A stretch of DNA of 5,177 nucleotides from an uncultured Lachnospiraceae bacterium (GTDB lineage: Bacteria > Bacillota > Clostridia > Lachnospirales > Lachnospiraceae). The notes below the pieces were generated by a model that worked only from the letters and a program-made list of their open reading frames with translations, searched no databases and was not told where the DNA came from. Shown piece after piece: positions 1 through 5,177 of this stretch. The DNA lies in NCBI GenBank assembly GCA_910577655.1, contig CAJTOW010000191.1, forward strand, positions 1 to 5,177, in the 5' to 3' direction. A program made the translations under genes and the position numbers. The first letter of the stretch is position 1. Each line of letters opens with the position of its first letter.

Positions 1-2
1 CA

Positions 3-22
3 CATCGGGCGGACGCCCGATG
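3..22. repeat. Perfect inverted repeat (hairpin 1)
   Basis: The arms CATCGGGC (3-10) and GCCCGATG (15-22) are perfect reverse complements around a GGAC tetraloop, giving an 8-bp GC-rich stem. It directly abuts a second hairpin at 23-51. No T-run follows on the plus strand, so it is not a standard intrinsic terminator for plus-strand transcription. It may be an intergenic palindromic repeat or a 3' stabilising structure of an upstream gene that lies outside the window. The structure is seen directly; its role is unknown. Confidence 0.75.
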
Positions 23-51
23 CTTCTTGTCTGGCGTAGCCGGACAAGAAG
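23..51. repeat. Long inverted repeat (hairpin 2)
   Basis: The arms CTTCTTGTCTGG (23-34) and CCGGACAAGAAG (40-51) pair over 12 positions, with one G-T wobble at 32/42, around the 5-base loop CGTAG. The hairpin begins the base after hairpin 1 ends, so the two form a tandem stem-loop unit about 70 bases upstream of the first gene. The following bases (GATGCACCCC) contain no T-run. It could be a REP-like intergenic element or an RNA structure in an upstream transcript; the sequence does not decide between them. Confidence 0.75.
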
Positions 52-121
52 ATGCACCCCGTGAACAGTAACCAATTTTCAGAAATGCTCTGGCAGAATA
101 TAGAAAGAAGGGGAAGATCGT

Positions 122-1684
122 ATGATATACACATTTGCAGCCATCAATGTAGGTTCTTTTGAGCTGGAAATGGGAATTTATGAGATATCGCCCAAGTTCG
201 GTGTCAGGCGGATCGACCACGTACGGCACATGATCGCCTTGGGGAAGGATACCTTCAATACCGGTAAGATCAGTTATCCGCAGGTGGAGGAGATCTGTCA
301 GGTGCTGGAGGAATTCGGGCGGGTCATGAAGTCCTACCAGGTCGCTGACTACCGGGCCTGCGCCACCACAGCCATGCGGGAGGCCCAGAACAATAAGATC
401 GTTCTGGACCAGATCCGGGTGCGGACGGGGATCCAGATCCACATCGTCAGCAACTCGGAGCAGCGTCTCACCAGCTACAAGGCCCTGGCCAGCCGGGACG
501 CGGAGTTCCAGAAGATCATCCAGAGCGGTACTGCTGTTGTGGACATGGGCTTCGGGAGCCTGCAGGTGTCCTTGTTTGACAAGGATGCTCTTATGTCCAC
601 CCAGAATCTGCCCCTGGGCGTGCTGCGGCTGCGTCAGTCCATGTCCAGGCTCCGGGCCACGGCCCAGCAGGAGCAGAGCCTGATCCGGGAAACCATTGAC
701 AATGAGCTGGTGACCTACCGCAAGATCTATCTCAAGGATAAGGATGTCCAGAATCTGATCGGTATCGGGACACCGCTTCTGACCATGTATTACAAGATGG
801 AGGGCATGACTGCCCAGAAAGACCGGGTGACCAGGGAGGAATTCGACAGATTTTTCAACCGGTTGTGTGCCATGAACTTAGATCAGATCGAGGAGACCTT
901 TGATGTCAATGCTGAGTACGCCTCCCTGCTGTTTCCGGCCGCTGCTATCCTGGAGAGGATGTTTGAGCTGACCGGCGCCCAGATGCTGTGGGTTCCCGGC
1001 ATTCGGATCGAGGACGGCATAGCGGCAGAGTACGCCCAGGAAAAAAAGCTCCTGAAATTTCATCATGATTTTGACAATGACATCATCGTCACCTCCCGCA
1101 ACATGGCCAAACGGTACAAATGCCATATGTCCCACGTCCAGACCGTGGAGACGGAAGCTCTCCAGGTTTTTGACAGTCTGAAGAAATATCATGGCCTGGG
1201 GGATAGGGAACGTCTGCTGCTGCGGATCGCGGCAGTGCTTCATTCCTGCGGCAAGTTTGTCACCATGCGGGACGCTTCGGATCGGGCTTACAATATCATC
1301 ATGGCCACAGAGATTATCGGTCTGTCCCACCTGGAGCGGGAGCTGGTGGCCAATGTGGTCCGTTACCAGATGCTTCCGTTCAAGTACAATGAGGTGGAGA
1401 TCCACGAGGACGAGGTGGGAAGCTCGCGGCTGGCTACGCCGGAGAACCTGACCATGGTCATCGCCAAGCTGACTGCCATGCTGCGGTTGGCCAATTCCAT
1501 GGACCGGGGGCATAAGGGGAAGCTTCTGGGATGTCGTATCGTTGTCAAGGACAAGCAGCTGGTGATCACTACAGATTATCCAGGGGATGTGATGCTGGAG
1601 AGTATTTCCATCCAGCAGAAGGGCGATTTCTTCGAGGAGATATTTGGCATCCGTCCGGTATTAAAACAGAAAAAGAAGGTATGA
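122..1684 (+). CDS. Ppx/GppA-family phosphatase-like protein with C-terminal HD-like domain
   Basis: This 520-residue protein has the length and two-part plan of bacterial Ppx/GppA proteins (about 500 residues): an ASKHA-fold Ppx/GppA domain at roughly 1-300 and an HD-like helical domain at about 320-520. Family members hydrolyse polyphosphate from its ends or convert pppGpp to ppGpp in the cytoplasm. Recognisable landmarks are AAINVGS (6-12), ATTAMREA (81-88), the SNSEQR stretch (110-115), the phosphate loop DMGFGS (141-146), VLHSCGK (372-378) and LRLANSMD (454-461). Several signature residues differ from the family pattern: the usual Asp of the first phosphate motif is Asn9, the DIGGGS-type loop reads DMGFGS with Gln148 where Glu is common, and the HD pair is His374-Ser375. 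The ATG at 122 follows AAGGGGA (108-114) by 7 bases. The stop overlaps the first possible ppk1 ATG. Family membership is confident; which activity it has, if any, is open. Confidence 0.88.
   Translation: MIYTFAAINVGSFELEMGIYEISPKFGVRRIDHVRHMIALGKDTFNTGKISYPQVEEICQVLEEFGRVMKSYQVADYRACATTAMREAQNNKIVLDQIRVRTGIQIHIVSNSEQRLTSYKALASRDAEFQKIIQSGTAVVDMGFGSLQVSLFDKDALMSTQNLPLGVLRLRQSMSRLRATAQQEQSLIRETIDNELVTYRKIYLKDKDVQNLIGIGTPLLTMYYKMEGMTAQKDRVTREEFDRFFNRLCAMNLDQIEETFDVNAEYASLLFPAAAILERMFELTGAQMLWVPGIRIEDGIAAEYAQEKKLLKFHHDFDNDIIVTSRNMAKRYKCHMSHVQTVETEALQVFDSLKKYHGLGDRERLLLRIAAVLHSCGKFVTMRDASDRAYNIIMATEIIGLSHLERELVANVVRYQMLPFKYNEVEIHEDEVGSSRLATPENLTMVIAKLTAMLRLANSMDRGHKGKLLGCRIVVKDKQLVITTDYPGDVMLESISIQQKGDFFEEIFGIRPVLKQKKKV
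1674..1679 (+). promoter_or_regulatory. Ribosome binding site that decides the ppk1 start
   Basis: AGAAGG lies inside the last codons of the upstream gene. It is only 1 base from the ATG at 1681 but 7 bases from the in-frame ATG at 1687, so 1687 is the better-placed start. An in-frame ATG at 1531 lies well inside the upstream gene and would add residues that are not PPK-like. Confidence 0.6.
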
Positions 1685-1686
1685 TT

Positions 1687-3822
1687 ATGGCAGAGACAGA
1701 GAACATTTATACCAATCCTAAAAATTACGTAAACAGGGAAATGAGTTGGCTGGAGTTTGACTACCGGATCCTGGGGGAGGCCAGGGACAAGCAGATCCCG
1801 CTGTTTGAGCGGTTGAAATTCCTAAGCATTACCGCATCCAATCTGGATGAGTTTTTCATGGTCCGGGTGGCGTCTCTGAAGGATCAGGTTCATGCCAGGT
1901 ACAAGAAGCTGGACATTGCAGGTCTGAAACCGGAGGAGCAGCTGGAGATGATCGGCAGGAAAACCCATGATCTGGTGAGCCTGCAGTATTCTACCTACAA
2001 CCGCTCCCTGCTTCCGGCCTTGGAGAGTCACGGACTTCTGGTGGTCAGCAGTCATGAGCAGCTGACGGAGGCGGAGGGCAGATACGTGGACAAATATTTC
2101 CAGGAGACGGTTTATCCGGTGCTGACGCCTATGGCGGTGGATTCATCCCGTCCTTTCCCTCTGGTCCGCAACAAATCCTTAAATATCGCAGCCCTGGTCC
2201 AGAAGAAGGACGAGAAGGAGGTGCTGGAGTTTGCCATGGTTCAGGTTCCCTCGGTGCTGCCCCGGATCGTGGAGCTGCCAGAGACCCGGGACGGCGTCCG
2301 CAGAGTCGTCCTCTTAGAGGAGATCATTGAGCGGAATATGAAGCAGCTTTTTCTTAATTATAATATCGTGGCGGCCCACCCCTTCCGGATCATGCGGAAT
2401 GCGGACTTTACCCTGGATGAGGAGGAAGCCAGCGATCTTTTGGTAGAGATCAAGAAGCAGCTTAAGAAACGCCAGTGGGGAGAGGTCATCCGCCTGGAGG
2501 TGGAGGAGGGAGTGGACAAACACCTCTTGAAGATTCTCCGCAAGGAGATGGCTGTAGGCAGCGAGGACATCTATGTAATCAATGGCCCCCTGGACCTGAC
2601 CTTCCTGATGAAGATGTACGGCATGGAGGGATTTGACGATCTTAAGGCTCCTTCCTATACACCCCGGCCGGTACCGGCCTTGATGAATGATGATGACATA
2701 TTCACCAATATCCGGAATGGGGATATACTCCTGCACCATCCTTACCAGACCTTTGATCCGGTGGTGAATTTTGTCCGCATGGCGGCCAGGGATCCGGAAG
2801 TGCTGGCCATCAAGCAGACGCTGTACCGGGTCAGCGGCCATTCACCTATAGTGGCGGCTCTGGCGGAAGCGGCAGAGAGCGGCAAGCAGGTCTCCGTTCT
2901 GGTAGAACTGAAGGCGCGGTTTGATGAGGAGAACAATATCAACTGGGCCAAGAAGCTGGAGCAGGCCGGGTGCCACGTGATCTATGGCCTCATGGGTCTT
3001 AAGACCCACTGCAAGATCACCCTGGTGGTGCGCCGGGAGGAGGACGGCATCCGCCGCTACGTCCATCTGGGCACCGGCAACTACAATGATTCTACAGCCA
3101 GACTTTACACGGACTGCGGCCTGATGACCTGCGATCCCAAGATCGGAGAGGATGCCACGGCTGTATTCAATATGCTTTCCGGCTATTCGGAGCCGCCGAC
3201 GTGGAATAAGCTGTCTCTGGCTCCATTGTGGCTGCGGAGCAAGTTTGTGAAAATGATCCGGCGTGAGACGGCCCATGCCCGGAAGGGCCGGCCTGCCCGT
3301 ATTATGGCCAAGATGAATTCCCTTTGTGATAAGGAGATTATCGCGGAGCTTTACGAGGCGTCCTGCGCCGGAGTGGAGATCCAGCTGGTGGTCCGGGGCA
3401 TCTGCTGCCTGAAGGCTGGGATTTTGGGATTAAGTGAGCATATCTCGGTTCATTCCATTGTGGGGAATTATCTGGAGCACGCCAGGATCTTCTATTTTGA
3501 AAATGACGGCAGTCCGGAGGTCTATATGGGAAGCGCCGACTGGATGCCCAGGAATCTGGACAAGCGGGTGGAGATCCTTTTCCCGGTGGAGGATCCCCAG
3601 CTTAAAGAAAAGGTGATCCATATTCTCCGGGTTCAGCTGGAGGACAATGTCAAGGCCCACATCCTGCAGCCTGACGGTACCTACGAAAAGCCCGACAAGC
3701 GGGGCAAGGTGCTGGTCATGGCCCAGAAGCAGTTCTGTGAGGAAGCGGCAGCCATGGCACGGCGGCAGGTAGAGGAGACGGATGTGCATAAGACCAGAGT
3801 ATTTGTGCCGGAGGAGGCATAA
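1687..3822 (+). CDS. ppk1: Polyphosphate kinase 1 (PPK1)
   Basis: PPK1 reversibly transfers the gamma phosphate of ATP onto inorganic polyphosphate through a phosphohistidine intermediate. The 711-residue product has the usual family length (about 690-720). By comparison with E. coli PPK, the N domain covers about 1-112, the head domain 113-327, and the two phospholipase-D-like C domains about 328-508 and 509-695. The ATP-contact motif SNLDEF has Asn52. His441 in LKTHCK matches the phosphorylated histidine (E. coli His435), and His460 in VHLGTGNYN matches His454. His598 in LEHARIF matches His592, and Arg381 and Arg411 match metal-site residues Arg375 and Arg405. All are offset by a constant 6 residues, so the catalytic site appears intact. 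MGSADWMPRNLDKR near 615 is a further family hallmark. The start at 1687 is chosen from Shine-Dalgarno spacing; a start at 1681 (ATGA overlap) would add two residues. Contact with the preceding gene suggests translational coupling. Confidence 0.97.
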   Translation: MAETENIYTNPKNYVNREMSWLEFDYRILGEARDKQIPLFERLKFLSITASNLDEFFMVRVASLKDQVHARYKKLDIAGLKPEEQLEMIGRKTHDLVSLQYSTYNRSLLPALESHGLLVVSSHEQLTEAEGRYVDKYFQETVYPVLTPMAVDSSRPFPLVRNKSLNIAALVQKKDEKEVLEFAMVQVPSVLPRIVELPETRDGVRRVVLLEEIIERNMKQLFLNYNIVAAHPFRIMRNADFTLDEEEASDLLVEIKKQLKKRQWGEVIRLEVEEGVDKHLLKILRKEMAVGSEDIYVINGPLDLTFLMKMYGMEGFDDLKAPSYTPRPVPALMNDDDIFTNIRNGDILLHHPYQTFDPVVNFVRMAARDPEVLAIKQTLYRVSGHSPIVAALAEAAESGKQVSVLVELKARFDEENNINWAKKLEQAGCHVIYGLMGLKTHCKITLVVRREEDGIRRYVHLGTGNYNDSTARLYTDCGLMTCDPKIGEDATAVFNMLSGYSEPPTWNKLSLAPLWLRSKFVKMIRRETAHARKGRPARIMAKMNSLCDKEIIAELYEASCAGVEIQLVVRGICCLKAGILGLSEHISVHSIVGNYLEHARIFYFENDGSPEVYMGSADWMPRNLDKRVEILFPVEDPQLKEKVIHILRVQLEDNVKAHILQPDGTYEKPDKRGKVLVMAQKQFCEEAAAMARRQVEETDVHKTRVFVPEEA

Positions 3823-3825
3823 GAT

Positions 3826-3832
3826 AAGGAGG
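3826..3832 (+). promoter_or_regulatory. Strong ribosome binding site
   Basis: AAGGAGG sits 7 bases before the ATG at 3840 and 4 bases after the ppk1 stop. This is the closest match to consensus on the plus strand. It indicates that the third gene is translated from its own site within the same message. Confidence 0.85.
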
Positions 3833-3839
3833 AAACAGC

Positions 3840-4199
3840 ATGTTATTTGTAGAATATCCCAAATGTTCCACCTGCCAGAAGGCAAAGAAGTGGCTGGATG
3901 CCCGCCAGGTCACCTATGAGGACCGGCATATCAAGGAAAAGAATCCTTCTGCCGGGGAACTGAAAAAGTGGCATGCTGCCAGCGGCCTGCCGCTGAAACG
4001 CTTCTTCAATACAAGTGGAATGCTCTACAAAGAAAAGGGGCTTAAGGATCTGCTTCCTACCATGAGCGAGGAGGAGCAGTATCAGCTCCTGGCTACTGAC
4101 GGGATGCTGGTGAAGCGTCCTATCCTGGTGGGGGACGGATATGTGCTGGTCGGGTTTAAGGAGAAGGAATGGGAGGAGCGGCTGGGGAAGCAGCCGTGA
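3840..4199 (+). CDS. ArsC/Spx-family thioredoxin-fold protein
   Basis: This 119-residue cytosolic protein belongs to the ArsC/Spx/YffB-like thioredoxin-fold family, which includes glutaredoxin-coupled arsenate reductases and the RNA polymerase-binding redox regulator Spx. Visible family marks are the N-terminal strand followed by PKCSTCQKAKKWL, with a CxxC at Cys9 and Cys12. Others are FFNTSG (55-60), LVKRPILV (90-97, with the loop Arg93-Pro94) and a C-terminal VGFKEKEWEERL helix. The length fits the shorter family members (about 110-120) better than Spx (about 130). The CxxC resembles Spx and related uncharacterised Firmicute proteins more than the single-cysteine active site of plasmid ArsC. 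It lies 17 bases after ppk1 with its own ribosome binding site, so it probably shares the transcript. No ars genes are nearby, so arsenate reduction is unsupported. A general thiol-redox or stress role is inference. Confidence 0.88.
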   Translation: MLFVEYPKCSTCQKAKKWLDARQVTYEDRHIKEKNPSAGELKKWHAASGLPLKRFFNTSGMLYKEKGLKDLLPTMSEEEQYQLLATDGMLVKRPILVGDGYVLVGFKEKEWEERLGKQP

Positions 4200-4228
4200 C
4201 GGTCTCATCTAAGAATGGGAGCTTCCCC
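4184..4228. repeat. Inverted repeat across the end of the third gene
   Basis: GGGGAAGC (4184-4191, in the last codons of the ArsC/Spx-like gene) and GCTTCCCC (4221-4228) are perfect 8-base reverse complements separated by 29 bases. No T-run follows the right arm, and no other convincing terminator lies in the 66-base gap between the two convergent genes. It could act as a weak 3' structure; the long loop makes this uncertain. Confidence 0.3.
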
Positions 4229-4265
4229 TGAACTGTTATGTAATGACTTTTGTCAATACCTAAAT

Positions 4266-4988
4266 TTAGCAACCAGCAAACTTTTTTAAATCGTAGACTG
4301 TTCCAGTACTGAGGGAATCAGGAAAAAGCTGCAGCCGTTCATTTGCCCGGTCCGCATAGGCAATGGTTTCCGTGCTGCTGCCGCTCTGACGGGCCTTAAG
4401 GGCTTTGGACTTGTATCCCACCCGGCCGCGCCCGTACCCCTGGGCTGCCTCCACCAGCAGTCTCCGGATGTGGGCATTCCCCGCACGGGTGATCCCGGTC
4501 CTGTGGCGGCTTTCCCCGCTGGAGCGCTCCCCTGGTGTAATACCGAGGCAGGAGGCATACTGCTCTGCCGATGCAAACCTGCGGAAATCACCGGTTTCAA
4601 CCACAACGGCCAGGGCAGTACAGGTCCGGATCCCCATCAGGCACTGGGCAAGCTTTCTGGCATCCCGTTTGTCCGTCTTGATTTCCCCGGTCCTGAAGCT
4701 GGGGACCGTGGAAGGTGCGGGGATCACGCACTCATGGCCTGTCTGGACCAGCTGGTGGTACAGGGTATAACCGAGACAGCCTGCCTCGTAGCCGCAGACA
4801 AACCTGACATCGGCGCCGGTGGAGAGCTTCTGGGCCTTGCGGACGGTATCCATGTATTTAAGTACTTCCCGGAAGTCCGGAGCGACCGATGTTTCAGCGA
4901 AAAAGGTATCGTTGTAAAACGTGTAGCAGCAGAGTGTGTAATTTGTAGTATGGACATCCATGCCAAGATTGATTATAATAGTACTCAT
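4266..4988 (-). pseudogene. IS110-family transposase, in-frame internal deletion and altered C-terminus
   Basis: IS110 transposases are RNA-guided recombinases with an N-terminal RuvC-like DEDD domain, a coiled-coil linker and a C-terminal Tnp domain with a catalytic serine, usually 320-420 residues. This frame encodes 240. The RuvC-like part shows Asp11 (GMDVHT), Glu68 (GYEAG), and Asp106 and Asp109 (KTDKRDARKLA). At about residue 115 (near base 4645) it passes straight into LMGIRTCTALAVVVETGDF, the Tnp domain, which continues through the serine-bearing PGERSSGES (152-160) and GITRAGNAHIRRLLVEAA (165-182). The rest of the RuvC-like region and the coiled coil, well over 100 residues, are missing, yet the frame stays open. 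After NERL (216-219) the tail no longer looks like the family, suggesting a second deletion or frameshift. The ATG at 4988 is chosen for its AGGAGG site; an upstream TTG at 5051 lacks one. Family is confident; loss of function is inferred. Confidence 0.85.
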
Positions 4989-4992
4989 AAGT

Positions 4993-5000
4993 AACCTCCT
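4993..5000 (-). promoter_or_regulatory. Ribosome binding site deciding the transposase start
   Basis: On the minus strand AGGAGGTT precedes the ATG at 4988, with 6 bases between AGGAGG and the start codon. The protein then begins MSTIIINLGMDVH, as expected for the first RuvC-like strand. This supports 4988 over the longer in-frame TTG start at 5051, whose extra 21 residues are not family-like. Confidence 0.85.
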
Positions 5001-5177
5001 GTTTTGAATGCGGTAATCCCTGATACCGGTTTTGTCAATCGAACTCCCCAATATCTACTCTGCCCTTTTTATGGGATTGGAGCCAGATGGATACCAGGCA
5101 GCGATTGAACAGCAAGAGGACATAGTTTCAATTTGGGATGCTCACCTGGATTGGCGGATTGGGCAGATAAGATATGA
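5001..5177 (-). ncRNA. Candidate IS110 left-end / bridge RNA region
   Basis: IS110-group elements encode a bridge RNA of roughly 150-200 bases in the noncoding left end just upstream of the transposase, which is this position. The sequence contains a hairpin on the minus strand at 5028-5011 (CGGTA/TACCG arms, 8-base loop). A TATCTT at 5174-5169 could serve as the left-end -10 half of a circle-junction promoter, but nothing here proves it. GGATTGG occurs three times (5074-5080, 5148-5154, 5156-5162). No guide loops could be matched to a target because the true ends are not known. The plus strand is also an open frame from 5017 to the window edge, so part of this region may be flanking coding DNA. 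Confidence 0.3.
5011..5028. repeat. Small hairpin upstream of the transposase
   Basis: CGGTA (5011-5015) and TACCG (5024-5028) form a 5-bp stem with an 8-base loop, centred about 30 bases upstream of the transposase start. It could be the last stem of a bridge RNA or a structure limiting transposase translation. The stem is short enough to arise by chance. Confidence 0.35.

Larger units (their letters stand above)
4240..5177 (-). mobile_element. IS110-family insertion sequence, internally deleted
   Basis: The segment holds a minus-strand IS110-type transposase remnant with flanking noncoding DNA of the kind these elements carry. IS110 elements normally lack long terminal inverted repeats and do not need target duplications, so exact ends cannot be read from one copy. 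The right end is placed loosely just past TTGACA (minus strand, 4256-4251), because IS110 circles often build their promoter from a -35 box in the right end. The left end is at or beyond the window edge. The ten-base TTTTGTCAAT occurs as a direct repeat on both sides of the gene (4248-4257 and 5030-5039). Both boundaries are estimates. Confidence 0.65.

Noticed and set aside
76..104. TTTTCA and TATAGA with 17-base spacing as a promoter for the first gene
   Set aside because: Each box matches consensus at only 4 of 6 positions, and the predicted start near 111 would cut into the ribosome binding site at 108-114.
52..162. Short plus-strand frame from the ATG at 52 (36 codons)
   Set aside because: It has no spaced ribosome binding site, overlaps hairpin-adjacent DNA and the start of the Ppx/GppA-like gene, and shows no recognisable motif.
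1531..1686. N-terminal extension of PPK1 from the ATG at 1531
   Set aside because: It lies inside the Ppx/GppA-like gene in another frame, the added residues are not PPK-like, and a better start with a ribosome binding site exists at 1687.
4217..4227. GGGA/TCCC mini-hairpin as an intrinsic terminator of the gene cluster
   Set aside because: The stem is 4 bp with a 3-base loop and is not followed by a T-run.
4260..4269. Palindrome CTAAATTTAG at the transposase stop as an element end
   Set aside because: It contains the stop codon, is AT-rich and short, and IS110 elements do not rely on palindromic ends.
4405..4994. Plus-strand open frames opposite the transposase
   Set aside because: They are antisense to a gene with clear family motifs, show no protein-family features of their own, and are explained by its GC-rich codon pattern.
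1..5177. CRISPR array, tRNA, rRNA or toxin-antitoxin system
   Set aside because: No regularly spaced repeats, cloverleaf arms, rRNA-like stretches or small paired genes were seen on either strand.

Overview
The window most likely comes from a gut-type Firmicute in the Lachnospiraceae / Clostridium cluster XIVa group. The evidence is GC-rich codon use, strong AGGAGG-type ribosome binding sites, tightly packed co-directional genes, and an IS110 transposase that resembles those of this group. This placement is inference from style and remembered family resemblance; no search was run.

Layout. Bases 1-121 are a leader with two back-to-back hairpins (3-22 and 23-51) and the ribosome binding site of the first gene. 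Bases 122-4199 are a compact plus-strand cluster of three genes. The first encodes a Ppx/GppA-family protein (exopolyphosphatase / pppGpp phosphatase type) with a C-terminal HD-like domain. The second is ppk1, polyphosphate kinase, which overlaps the first by ATGA-type stop/start contact. The third encodes a small ArsC/Spx-family thioredoxin-fold protein with a CxxC motif, 17 bases further on. Bases 4200-4265 are a short spacer holding the right end of an insertion sequence. Bases 4266-4988 on the minus strand are a damaged IS110-family transposase gene, convergent with the cluster. Bases 4989-5177 are its upstream region, where an IS110 element would carry its left end and bridge RNA.

How the genes fit together. 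PPK1 makes inorganic polyphosphate from ATP. Ppx/GppA proteins degrade polyphosphate or convert pppGpp to ppGpp, so the first two genes form a polyphosphate / stringent-response module that is probably translationally coupled. The ArsC/Spx-like protein adds a thiol-redox or stress-linked partner by position only. The PPK1 active site looks intact. The Ppx/GppA protein has lost several signature residues in both its phosphatase and HD sites, which raises the possibility of a regulatory or sensor role.

The most unusual items are this degenerate Ppx/GppA protein and the IS110 remnant. In the remnant the RuvC-like domain is joined in frame directly to the serine-bearing Tnp domain, with the usual connecting region missing. 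I found no clear evidence of an undescribed multi-gene system in these 5.2 kb.
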